Under the pieces are notes generated by a model. That model saw nothing but the letters and a program-made list of their open reading frames with translations, searched no databases and was not told the DNA's origin. This document shows, piece by piece, positions 49,201 to 61,100 of a stretch of DNA of 64,000 nt. This DNA is from Boesenbergia rotunda (Eukaryota; Streptophyta; Magnoliopsida; Zingiberales; Zingiberaceae), in NCBI GenBank assembly GCA_024364735.1, contig JAGFNQ010002611.1:53109-117108 (forward strand), in the 5' to 3' direction. Position 1 is the stretch's first letter; each line of letters opens with the position of its first letter. The translations under genes and the position numbers were made by a program.

Positions 49201-50502
49201 TCTCAAGTAAGTGGATATGATCCACTTGATCTGTTCTCTGGGTTAAGAGATAGAATGCTACTTGCCATCACTGCTTTGTTTACATCTCCTCAGAACAATT
49301 TCCGTATATTTATGAATGGCTCTCTCATCTATGGAGGATTAGGAGGTGGCATAGATAGTAAGTCTGTACTGTCTCCTAAAACAGAAAATGCAATTGCAGA
49401 TCTGATTTCTGCCAGTGGCTTACAGTTAGTTAGCTTTCTAGAGTTAATAGCAGAGATACTATTAAGGACTGAGATTTTACATAGACTTCTTGCAGCTCAA
49501 AAGATGGATATTCTTGACATAGAAGGGGCAATTCATCTATATTACAATATTATTTCTCAGCCTTGTTCGGTCTGCAAAAATTTGAGCAAGGCAGAGGTTT
49601 TGCATAAATATTCCTCCTTGCATTCTCTACCATTGGAGAAATGCCTGAAAATTGTTAGGGACTATCTTATAGCTGCTACTGCTAAAGATTGCAGCCTGAT
49701 GATCAGCTTTAGGCCTTCAGAAGATGGGCACAGTACCTCTAATCATGGTACTGTTTTTTCCAAATCATCAAATCAAAGCTATGATTACAAGGTACTTAAT
49801 TATTGGCGCTGCTAAGAAATGCATGACTAATTATATATTTTTCTGTGTCCTAGATTACTAGATCATCATCTCAAGTTTAGATAGCGGTGGAGAAGAAGTA
49901 GTTACAGAGAGGATTAGGAGAATTACAAATTGAGGAATAGAGAGGAAGAAGATCGAGGCAGATGAGATTTATTAGGAAAAGCAATATTACATTTCTAATC
50001 ATAGCCTGACATCGCTGAATATCACACAGTCAATCAATTCTTGTTTACTCGACTGTTCTGTTCCCCTGATCCTTTTTATATATATATCATATTAGCTGCA
50101 ATGCAATTGGATGGGAGAACTACAACTAATTGTGCTGTAATTGCATGATAAATTTTTTCTCAATCATCACGTGGCAGAATTACTTTGATAATTGACACTA
50201 GTAATGTAGCCTTCAATCCCACACTAAATTGGATGCTTTTGTATCTAACGCGTTATGCGTGGTTGCAGGAGACTAGTTTGACTTCTGCCAACAAATGCCA
50301 TAATATATTCTGAATTGTTACAACCCTAACCTGTTTTGCTCGGTTGCAGGCTTACTATATTGACTTGGATTTGAAACCTCTAAAGAAGATGGTCTATTAC
50401 TACCAATTAGACCAGAAGATAGTGAACTTTTACAAAATGAATCAGGAGATTCAAGGTAAAGTTTGCTGCTCTGGAAATGGAGCTCCAACTGCTGAGTATT
50501 GA
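46217..50502 (+). CDS. IPK1: Inositol-pentakisphosphate 2-kinase, 8 exons
   Basis: This enzyme phosphorylates inositol pentakisphosphate at the 2-position to make phytate (InsP6), the main seed phosphorus store and a cofactor precursor. Exons: 46217-46234, 46408-46512, 46655-46858, 47338-47482, 48605-48645, 48721-48831, 49198-49791, 50350-50502; all phases agree, 456 residues, close to the family length. Exon 2 encodes DWFYKGEGAANLVLGYSGSS (ATP-binding N-lobe). Exon 3 begins VGKVLRIQK. Exons 5-6 give AVEIKPKCGFLPS, and RFKMHQFLKLHQGE follows. Exon 7 holds YDPLDLFSG, NNFRIFMNGSL, DIEGAIHLYY and TAKDCSLMISFRP. Exon 8 has DLDLKPLKKM, with a short tail after VNFY. The start is a six-codon first exon (MSHRRQ), less certain than the rest. 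Intron 4 holds a SINE. Confidence 0.95.
48074..48251 (+). mobile_element. Au-like SINE in IPK1 intron 4
   Basis: A tRNA-derived head with a pol III B box (GGTTCGAGTC near 48124) is followed by the family phrases GTTGTTGCCATGTGACC, AACAGCCTCTCGCA, CTGCGTACAATAGACCC and TTTTGTGCACCAGACTGCCC, ending in T-rich DNA. GCTTGAAG flanks both ends (48066-48073 and 48252-48259) as the likely target duplication. It lies in sense orientation within the intron. Confidence 0.85.
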
Positions 50503-51474
50503 ATCTTTAAACAGCTTGAAATTTGGAGTTCCAGATCTTGAATAAAATGCTAATAATGCAAAATCTTTTGTACATAAACTGAGCACGCTGTCATTGGCTC
50601 TTATTTAAAAAAAAAATTACTTCTGACACTGAAAATTGTTGTATCTAGTCTACAAATATTTGCAGGATCTTTACTACCGTATTACATAAAGAGTATGATG
50701 TAGATTTTTCTTCCTGGTCAATATTCCTTTTGCATTATTGTTTTGTTGAAGCTGGAACATTTTTTCGTTTAAATCTTCCTAGTAAACATTTTTAGAATGA
50801 TGTTGATTGGGCTGTTTGTTACACTTTCTCAAGTTCTTATGGTAACCTTATTAGGATTCAAATTCTATTATTTTGATATAATTACCTTTTTTTTTAAAAT
50901 ATAGTTGGAAAAACATTTTTTCTTTTAAGTGTAGCAATCATAATGGTTGTGGACGAATTTTTCACCAATTAAGGCTTGTGTGAATCCTTATTTCCCCTAA
51001 ATTTCTCTATTAGCTGTAATGATAAGTAAACATTATTAATAGGCGATTTGTTTAGGCATAAACTTTCTAGAAAACATGTTCTTATTACCACAAATAAATG
51101 GTAAACAAATAAGGGGAATATATTTTTTTTAATTTTTATTTAAGTATCTGGGCATTGGGTTAACTAATCGAACAGACGAGCGTCCTATTCTTGGTTAGCA
51201 GATGGGTCGGTTCGTGGATTCGTTTTGGAATGGGTTGATCCATTGGTGAGTTAAAAAATCCTCAATCCAATTCAAAATAGATTACGGGTTAGACGGATCA
51301 ATTCACGGATCCATAAAATATAATTATATAGAAAAAAATAAAATTTAATTTATCTAAATCTAATTAAATAGGTTGGAATGAAATTTTTTCCCTTATTTTT
51401 TTAGGTTACTTTTGAATCACTGTCATTAGAATTATATAACATTTTACCTGATTGTCACTTGACCTAATTTTCAG

Positions 51475-51541
<67 letters not shown>

Positions 51542-53194
51542 TTATATAAATTATATTATTTTTTATTTTTTTATTAATTTTATATATTTTTTCAAATATT
51601 CAAATTATAAAAAAATTAATTTTAATACTATATTTAAAATATAATAATAATAATATCACTATTTAAAATATAATAATAATTACTTGAACAAATTATTGAT
51701 AGTATCGAAATTATATTTAAATAATTAATTTATATAGTTTAAGGATATTATTGTCATTCAATTAAAAATTAAGCTTGGAAGCAATTATTCTCCCAAACAC
51801 TCAAACTTTATCTTGTATCAGCTTTTGACTTCTATTTTCAAATACTGCTTACTTTAGCTTCTTACTAACCTCAAGATAATCACTATAAAAATCACTTTTC
51901 AAGAAGTAAAAACTCTCCCAAACACTCCCTTAAAAATCTAGTTAAAGTGATTATCCGATTTTGTAAATGAATTTATTTTAAATAGTAAAAATTGATATTT
52001 GATTTAGCTTTCTATTTTAAATTTTCACTTACTATTTATATTTGTTAAATTAAATATTCTCTTAATTTATTGACTATTTAATTTATTTATCATACTTCTA
52101 AATCATAATTTCAAATTTATTAAATTAAATACTCTCCTAATTTATTTTCTATTTAATTTATTTATTTATGATGTCCTCTAAATCATAATTTTAAAATAAT
52201 TCATTTATAAATCCCCCCTCAACTCACAGAGTAACCCAAGTCTATCGTGGGTCGATCTGTATGAATCGTGGGCCGAGATAGATTGGCTCGTCTCAATCCA
52301 TCTTTAAATAAGTTGATAAAATTTAAATTCAATTCATTTAAATTATTTAAAAATGATAGAGTGAGTCAATCGTGACTGATCCAAATTTGATAATTTTACA
52401 TCTAGCTGAATAAATTTAAAAATATTATTTAATTAAATAAATTTAAATAGATAAGCTGAATCATATTTATTAATAAATTTATATTAAAATTATAAATATT
52501 TTTTAAAACAAACAAATATTTATAATATTACACCCATCAACTAATTAAATAGATTTAAAATTTAAAAAAAAATTAAAAAGTCTAATAATATTTAAATTAA
52601 TCAAATTCAAAACGGTAGTTAATTACCTTAGAATAATTACAGTGGAAATGTACTATATCTTGTGCGTGCACACAAGCGGCTTTCTGACCGATGCGTTTTT
52701 AGTCTCTCGCGGGCACACAAGTTGCTGTATTGCGGATGTATTTCGAGTCACCTGTGAGAAACACACAAACTGCGACATGGCGGACACACCCGAACGGTCC
52801 CGCTGATCCTTCTAATAAGAACTCGGGTACATGATGGTCTAAACCAGTGGAATCGAACATAAATATATAGTTCGATTTGCTGGCTTTCTGTTTCTCCCCG
52901 AAATTGTCGCCTTCACGGTCAGGGTGCGAAAGAGAGAGCGCCTGTGCTCGTCAAGATCTTGAAGCCTTCTGCTTGGCCGTCTGTTACAAATCGAGGAATA
53001 GTGTAAGCTTTTTCTTCGTTTTCCATTTATGCTATTTGGGTTCGTCTTGATCGGTTGGGATTTTTCCTCTGTTTCCATCGATAGCTTGGTTGGATCTGGC
53101 CTGTATCGCAGTTCAATAGATTCTTAGTTGATGCCCGTGATTGATCGATCTTTTTTTCTTATCGTCTGTGAGGCATTAAACGTGATTGCCGCAG
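50503..53194. other. AT-rich intergenic region after IPK1
   Basis: The IPK1 3' UTR, then strongly AT-rich DNA with short repeats about ordinary words such as GTGGGTCGATCTG (52248) that hint at old element debris near 51170-51310 and 52220-52390. No gene recognised. 52880-53194 looks like a 5' UTR with an intron belonging to the Rab relic that follows. Confidence 0.45.
51475..51536. repeat. (AT)n microsatellite
   Basis: About 28 uninterrupted AT dinucleotides in intergenic DNA. Confidence 0.95.
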
Positions 53195-53266
53195 TGACTG
53201 CTCCACCTGTTAGGGCTCTGGTTGACCACGATTACGTCATCAAGCTTCTTCTGATCGGGGACAGCG
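53195..53266 (+). pseudogene. RabE/Rab8-type GTPase first-exon relic
   Basis: After an intron-like end (GCCGCAG) the sequence reads TAPPVRALVDHDYVIKLLLI then GDSG and a GT donor. This matches the first coding exon of plant RabE (Rab8-like) small GTPases up to the P-loop, where the family also has an intron. The codon at the expected start is GTG-like rather than ATG, and several residues differ from the norm. I found no later Rab exons (switch I, WDTAGQE) in the following 2 kb. It is a broken partial duplicate. Active Rab8-type proteins direct Golgi-to-plasma-membrane traffic. Confidence 0.72.
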
Positions 53267-55189
53267 GTAAAGGTTCTCATCGTTTCATGTGGAGTCGATA
53301 TCGATTTCCTGTATTCTTTCATATGGCCTTTTCCCGGAAGGAATAGCAGGCAGGCTTACCCTAATCGATTTATAGACTTCCGGCTTGGTGATTCCGGTAT
53401 GGTTGGATCTGTTGGTGGGGTTTTTTAATCTGATAGTTAATTGGAATGTACGAGTTTCATGAGTAACTTTGCGCCAGTGCAAGTTAGATTTCGTTGGATT
53501 TACTTGTGGCCTAGATTCCAAAGTCCACCCGTTTAATTGTTCCTCCTACATTCTCACGCCTTCATTTTCTCCTTTGTTTCTGAAGAAAAGTAATGGATTT
53601 AGTTTTTCCTTGTTTCTCCAGCAGTTTATTACAGGGCACTTGGTTTTCTTCTATGTTGCATTTGTTCCCACTATGCAAAAGTTTGGGAGTTCCAGGGTGA
53701 CCATGTTTTGGGGTCTTGCTCGTCTAGATGACTAATATTTTTGGATAGTGGGTCTTTAAATTCAGTAAATAATATCACAGCTTCTAGACACTGTCTTAGT
53801 GCTCTTTCGATGCTATGTGTGGTGATTATTCACATCCAAGTGGCTAGCCATTCTATTAATGGGCTTTGCCTGCCATTTAATTTCATCCCCTCCACTCATC
53901 AATAATTCCCAATGCTGACACTTGACAATCAAAATTTAGACTCAGTCGTGGGCTAATGAAACCATCCTCCCTGATCCTAACCAAACATGATTTAGTGCTC
54001 TGATACAACTTGATATAGATTGGAAACATGGAAGTGTGAGGTTAGAAGCATGTTGCCTTGCCATAGTGAAGAAACATCGGGTAGAGAGAAGTTGAAAGGA
54101 CACGTGCACACATTCAGGCTTCACTCAAGTCCAGACTTGGATGTGATTTCTAAATTGACTATTCAATTTTGCATTAAGTTTGGCATGTTGGTTTTTTTGC
54201 CCAGCCTAGCTATGAAATGACAAAAATGAATAGGGTTGCCAATAAATCAGCTGCAACAAATAGAGAGTGTTGTGGTGTGAGTAGAGAAATGACAAAAAAA
54301 GTTGGGATGGCATGTGACAAATATGACAGATATGGTAGTGATGCAAACATGCAAGAATAAAAATAACTTCTTTGATCTCTCATGTTGGGACACGGGGTCT
54401 ACGTCAATATGCCATTGAATCAAGTGATAGAGAGATGAGTCTCTCCTCCATGTTGGGATATAGGGTCTGAGCCAATATGCCAACGAATCAAGTGATAGAG
54501 AGATGTGCCTCTCCTAGCAACTCTCGTGCCTTCCTCTCCCACCACCATGCGATCGACCATATAATTGCATCGATCAAATATCACTAACCGCAATGCAAAT
54601 TCACATGCAACAATCGGATGGTGTTGTGATTCCATAGGATTTTAATGGCGAGGTTGACTGAATCTATTACATTTCATATATTTTTATTGACTGATAGTTA
54701 TTCAAATTGGATTGTGACATTACAAGGTAGATGTAAACTAAGAAAGCTATTGAGAGATATGACAAATGCTACTTTTATGGAAATTAGAATACTTATTACT
54801 TCAATTGTCATTTATGATAGTGAGGATATATAAGTATTTGTATTTGTATCTATTTCTTTGGTTGGATTAGAAATGCATAGGCATACCATATAGTTATAAT
54901 TTAATTTCTGATGCTTGTATGGCCTATTTTCGAATTCATTGAACTAGCATCTGTAAGTATACACTTTGTGTTTTTTAGATTTTGGTTCCTGCAGGTTGAC
55001 TTTCATATTTATTTATTTAACCTGGAACTATTTGGTCTAGATAAATGAATTGCTTGTTTAGTCTAACAGGGGGAGATGTGCTAATATGGTATTCCTATTA
55101 ATCAACACCTGGTAGCAAACCCGCTGAAGCCCAAACGGGAGGATCATCTGTCTACTGATTCTCATTATATATTATACTGTTAGTCTACC
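53267..55189. other. Intergenic DNA before the SEC14 gene
   Basis: No gene recognised. At 53998-54012 the word GCTCTGATACAACTT resembles a decayed minus-strand primer-binding site, so part of this may be old LTR-element DNA. The last few hundred bases should contain the SEC14 gene promoter and leader. Confidence 0.35.
54381..54516. repeat. Tandem duplication, 68-bp unit
   Basis: Two adjacent copies starting CATGTTGGGA (54381 and 54449) share AATATGCCA, GAATCAAGTGATAGAGAGAT and CTCTCC with about ten differences. Non-coding. Confidence 0.85.
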
Positions 55190-58100
55190 ATGTCTGATTC
55201 AAAGAAGAATTCCCAATCAGCAAACAGCCTTTCTTCCAAAAGTATGCATAGAAAAACTCCACTTCCGTCTACTCCAGGCAGCATTTTACCAAAGGCTTTC
55301 AAGCATATGGTGCCTTATAAATCTTTGAGTCGGCAAAATGGACCAACAGCTAAGGTAGCATTTTTCATATTGAAAGTTGCTGCGTTAGAGGCAGTACGTA
55401 GGTTCTCTAAAGCAAGGTGTTCGTTTATATGGAAGACTATTCAATCACTGCAAATACTTTGCTTTCCTCCAATCAAATGGATCAGTCGATGGAAGCCATT
55501 TGGGATGATGGTTGAAGGTGTCCAGGTTGGTTAATCTTTTAGCATAGGGCAATAAGCTGGATTCGCTGTTTTTTTTTTAATCTGAGAAGGATACTTCTCC
55601 TGAGCTACACTGGCACAGAGAAGAACATTTTACAGATTCTGTAGTTAAGGCTTTGTTTGTTTCACATAAAATACTAGGAAAATATTTTGAAGAAAGTAAC
55701 TTATTTTTTCTGTATTCTTTGGTGCATATATATAATATATATATAAAGGAATGAACTAAACGCACAGGTTAAATTATATTTTTGTATAAATATTTGTTTT
55801 ATATATTTAGTTTATCTCTTGTCACTCATTGTTTTCATTGTCATATTTTATCGTATAAATTATTTTAACTATATAATATTTCTTTGTTATAGTTTATGAA
55901 ATATATATTATCATTTGATTATTGTCGGTTAGCTCAGTGAACCATACCGTGTTATTATCCTTGATAGAACTACTATTTATCTATTGTTTGAATTGTATTA
56001 TTGTTGATATCTTTGTTACCAATTTATTATATTATAATTATTTCTCTCTTATTATGATTGCTTTGTACTTATTATTAGCTATTATTTTTAGTATAAAATA
56101 TTTGTTTTTTTATAATTATTATCAATAAAATTGTTTAAATCCTCCTCATAAATATTCTCACATTAGATATTTTAATTATTATTATTTATTATATCATATG
56201 TTGTGATCATTGGCTTAGAATGATCAAATATACCACATGCAACTGATAACATAGATTATTTAAATCTTAATGGGCAAAAGCCCTATAAAGGTCCCTATTA
56301 TTAAACACACTGATAAGACCATCTTTCAAGAAAACTCACTGTTATGGCTACATGAAAAAAATGTTTGGGTTTCATCCACACAATGGTGTTTGGATTTCAT
56401 CCACACAATGGTGTAATGTTCTAAACATGTTTCATCTACACCGTTTTGTTCAAAATATGGGCACATGAACAATGACTTACCAAAACATCATTGTGCACGT
56501 CATATTTTAACTAAACATGGTTGTAAGGGTAAAATTGATATATGTTTTTTTTTCATGGAACCTTTCTAGAGAGGTTTAGATGTACCCTATTTCAGTTTCT
56601 GAAAATTTTGGGGCTTTTTTACAACTTCTGTTGGTGCGGCTGAAGCGGCTCAGATCGCTAGAGGGGAGGGGTGAATAGTGACCTACAAATTAAAAATGAT
56701 CTTTTCTTTTGCTAACAAGTTAGCAAGGACATACACAAATTAAGTAAAGAAAATAACACATAAAAGAAAGTGGACACGAGAGATTACTTGGTTACAACTC
56801 TTGGGTTATTAGTCTAAGAACTATGAAGGCTTCACTATCCTCTTCTTTTTGGAAATGACTCGGAGACGGAAAAACCTCTTTCAACAATTCAGCACAAGTG
56901 TAGATCAATAAAATAGTAAAGAACATAAACAAAGGTATTCGAATGTGTGTTGTGTTTTGTTTCTTCGAGCTTTAGTCCTATTTATAGCCTAAAGCCCTAT
57001 TTATAGCCTTCATTTCGATCTGACTGTTGTGCTGACGTGGTATCTTTGGTCGACTGGAGCCTCTCCGATCACCTGGACGATGCTTATATGTCCTTAGGTT
57101 TTATATGCTTCGACAACGGCTCGATAATGACTTTGGATGACTCAGCCCCCTTCGGTCACCCGGAGGCTGATGACGTGGCAGATCTGATCCATTTCGATAA
57201 CGGTTCTGATGACTCGTCGATTGGCTCCTAGATGCCTAGAAATGGTCAACTTTAGATTTGATCGTTTGTTGACTTCACCTTCTCCGGTCGCCTGGATGAT
57301 TCCCGATTGCTTAGACATTTAGTTGTTCCGACTTGGTAGCTTTGTGCAGTCTTCCTTTTGGCTTCTCATCCCTCGGATGTACCGGCCCTTCATGTCTACC
57401 GGATTTATCAAATATTTTTGTGGAATAAAATATTTTGGTATTTTTCTAATTTGCCCCCTAGGATATCTAAAATTACATTTTGGTCCTTCATATCCTAATC
57501 CTTGTTAGGTAAATTTATTTTTTGTACTTTAACATCATTTTCAGTTTATTTGAACCATTGCAAAAATTTTCTAATGATAATTTTTTGAGTTTCTATTTGT
57601 TCCCTTAATTTTGCATTTTCATCCCTAGCTTTTTTAAACTCTTTGTTAGAGCATGAATTTTCTAATCTATTTTCTAATTCAATTTTTATTTTTTTTCAAT
57701 TCTATATGATTAGTCCTTAGTTTGCATAATGAACTAGAAAGCATTTTAATAGCGTCTAATCTTAGGATATATTACGTACCTCGCTTACCGTATCGGAGTC
57801 GTAGGTCGAGGCTCACCTTACACTGTTGCTTTCTTCACTTGAGCTTCTGACTCTTCTTCTTGATGAGTTGCCATTAGTGCAAGACTAGCTATATACTCAG
57901 TCTCTTAATTCTCCGAAGATGAGGTTTCACTCCAAGTTGATTTCAGAATTGTTTCTTTGGGTTTTGCCTTGTGTTTGCTCTTCTCTTTGGACTTTCTTTT
58001 GAGCTTAGGGAAGTTGTCCTTGATGTGACCCTCCTCATTACCTTGCTTTTGTGCTTCTTCTTTAGCAATTTGGTTGTTTGTTTCCTGTCAAAATTGTTAG

Positions 58101-61100
58101 TCTTAAAATATTTCTTCATTTTCCTTATCAAGTATGCTTATTCATCTCCTTCCATTGACTACTCCGAATATGAGTCGCATTGCTTTGCTTTTAGAGCTAA
58201 GTTGTTGTTCGTCTTTTTTTTTTCTTTCACTTGTATATCTAGATTTGTGTAATTCCATGGTAAAAAAGAAATCTTCTAAACTACTTACCTTGAGATTCTT
58301 GGAAATGTAGTAGGAGTGTACTATCGATACTCTTGAGTTCTTGGGAAAGCATTTAGCGCATATCTCAAGGTGTCTCGATTTGAGATAGTTTCTCCGAGAT
58401 TGTTGAGACGGGTGAGATTCTCCTTTATCTTGGTATGTAGTTGTGTTACTTTTTCTTCTTTTTCTAATTGAAGGTTGTTGAGTTGACTTCTTAGGAGATC
58501 ATGTTTTGTTAGCTTTACCTCCGAAGTGCCTTCACGGAGCTCTAGGAATTTTTCCTAGAGGTCTTTGGCAGAATTGTAGGTGTGGTAAAGTTCCTACACT
58601 CTTTTTCCTTTTTCCATATTGTGAATTCACCCTCGAACTTTGGTTGATGGATGCTTGATCTGGTTATTCCTCCTGATTTAGTTGTTTAGTTGGCGATTAG
58701 TCCTTTTGAGCGGTCCGGCTCTGATATCAATTGTTGGTGTGATTGAAAGCGGATCGGATCTCTAGAGGGGAGAGGTAAATAGCGACCTACAAATTAAATA
58801 TGATATTTTCTCTTGCTAACAAGTTAGCAAGGACAAACACAAATTAAGTAAAAAAAATAACACATAAAAGAAAGAGGACACGCTCGGGTTGTTAGTCCAA
58901 GAACTATGAAGGCTCCACTTTCTTCTCCTCTTCGGAAATGACTCGGAGGAGGAAAAACCTTTTATATCAATTCAGCACGAGTGTAGATTGTAAAGCCAGT
59001 AGAAAACAAAAACAGAAGTATTCGAATGTGTGTTTTGTTTTGTTTCTTCAAGCTTCAGTCCTATTGATAGCCTTTATCTCGATCTAACCGCTGTGATCAC
59101 GTGGCATCTCCGGTCGACCCTGGACAATGTTGATGTGCCCTCAGGTTTTATCCGCTTCGACTACTCGATAATGGCTCTGGATGACTCAGTCCCCTTCGGT
59201 CGCCCGGAGGCTGATGACATGGCCAATCTGATTTGTTTCGATAATGATACTGGATAACTCATCGGTTGGCTCTCAATCGCCTAGAAATGGTCAACATTAG
59301 ACTTGACCATTTGCTGACTTCATCTTCTCTGGTCGCCTGGATGATTCCCAATCGCCCGGACATTTAGTTGTCCAGACTTCGTCTCAGTAGCCTTGTGCAA
59401 TTTTCCTTTCGGCTTCTCGTCCCTCGGATGCTCTGGCTAACTCCTATGATTCTTTCTCACTCCACCAAAGTACTCTTCTGCAGCTCCTCATATTTCGGAT
59501 GCACCATTGTCTCATTTTCCGTGCCATCTTTCTCATTCGCTTGCATCTTCTGTCAAGGTTTGCCATCTTCAATGCTCCTTAGCCATCGGGTACATGCGTG
59601 TTCTTCTAATGCCATGTACACTAAGATACACATATTAAAACACCACAAGGCCTAATGTTAAATTGACAATACATCAAAACATCATTAGGCGTTCTAACAA
59701 CTTCTTAATTTAGAAAATGTTCATGAAGATGCCTTAATTTAAAATTATATATATTGAGGAAGAATGATGCCTTTTGTTGGATAATTGGTTTTCTACATTC
59801 AAATGGAGAAGTCATTTTCCTCAAAAGTACACTATTTTGAAGTGGATATCTATGAAACATTGGAAGCTTAATATGAACTTTGGGTCAGGTTTATTCTGTA
59901 GTCCAGTCATTTTTCAGTTTTTTTTTAACATTCAATTTTTGGTGTTGCTTATTGTTTGCACTATGCTTGTATTTGTTTGTAAAACACACTGATCATTGAT
60001 ATGCTTATTGCTTTTGCATATTCAATTTGGCAGAAAATATCAAAACCACTGTTAGTTCTGTCAATTGCAACAGCCTTTTCTGATCATTATGAAAGTTATT
60101 CGAATGCACTTCATACTGGGGATGATCCTCCACCAAATCCTGACTTACCTAGAATACCATCAGAGTCTGATGTCAGGTGAGCATTCTGAAGATGCATATT
60201 TATTTATTTTACTATTTATAGTCCTTAAGATCATTACTATGAGAATTCTCTACCGTGATTAATTTGGAAGCTTTTTCTGACCTGCTGGAACATTTTTCCC
60301 CATTAAGATAAGAATGCAATATGGAAATTTGCAATTAATCTAATATAATCATAAAGATGAACATTTTATTTTTACATGATTTATGAGTATTTAGATTCTT
60401 GATATGCCAAAACAATTCTCCATAGTATTAGCGGTGAATCCATCAAGGAAGATCCAAGAAATTGGGTTCATCAAGTCATTGAAGAGCTAGAAAAGAAGCA
60501 GATTACTTTACCTGAAAGGTGATTCTTTTTTTATCATCAGTTTTTTCCCTTTATGTTATAACTATTTCACAGAAGTGTATATTTTCGTACATGCAGCAAT
60601 TTTATGAAAGCTCTAATTATTGTAAATGGATAAATTGTATAGGATGAACATGGATGAGCTTCAAAGATTTTATGATGCAGCAAATGGTGACATGTGTTGC
60701 TTGCTTTCATCACTCAAGAAAACAATTCGTTGGAGGGAAGCTTATCATATTCTTTCTTGTCAAGAACTGGAAATGTGGTCACATTTGGTCTTTTGGCATG
60801 AACTTGATGTGATGCTTCGTCCTTGCCTTATCATTCGTCTTGGACTTGCATGTTCTAGTTTAAGGTCTCATGAAAGGCCACAATTTGCTCAAGCTGTGGG
60901 TATGGATCTATTTCTCCTCCTTTTATTTTTCTAGTAGTAAGTATCCTGCATTTCTTTCTTTGTTTGCATTGTGATCTAGGTTTTCTGTTATGTAATATGG
61001 ACAGATTGAACTAACAATTTTTTTGTCTGCAATCCACATGGATGTGCATATCACAAGTGCAACAAACCTGGTTCAAGATAGGAAAGACTCAGTTATTTGA

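Larger units (their letters stand above)
56629..59699 (-). mobile_element. Internally deleted copia-like LTR element in SEC14 intron 1
   Basis: TGTTGGTG at 56629 and CTAACA at 59699 are flanked by the 5-bp duplication ACTTC (56624-56628 and 59700-59704). The right LTR (58732-59699, 968 bp) is complete. The left LTR matches it from 56629 to about 57376, then the match stops. A primer-binding-like TTGATATCAGAG lies on the minus strand at 58719-58730. Between the LTRs only decayed gag is seen. The pol genes and part of one LTR are gone. The two LTRs differ visibly, so the insertion is old. Confidence 0.85.

Noticed and set aside
53998..54012. Primer-binding site of another LTR element
   Set aside because: Resembles a decayed site, but no LTR ends or second LTR could be found beside it.
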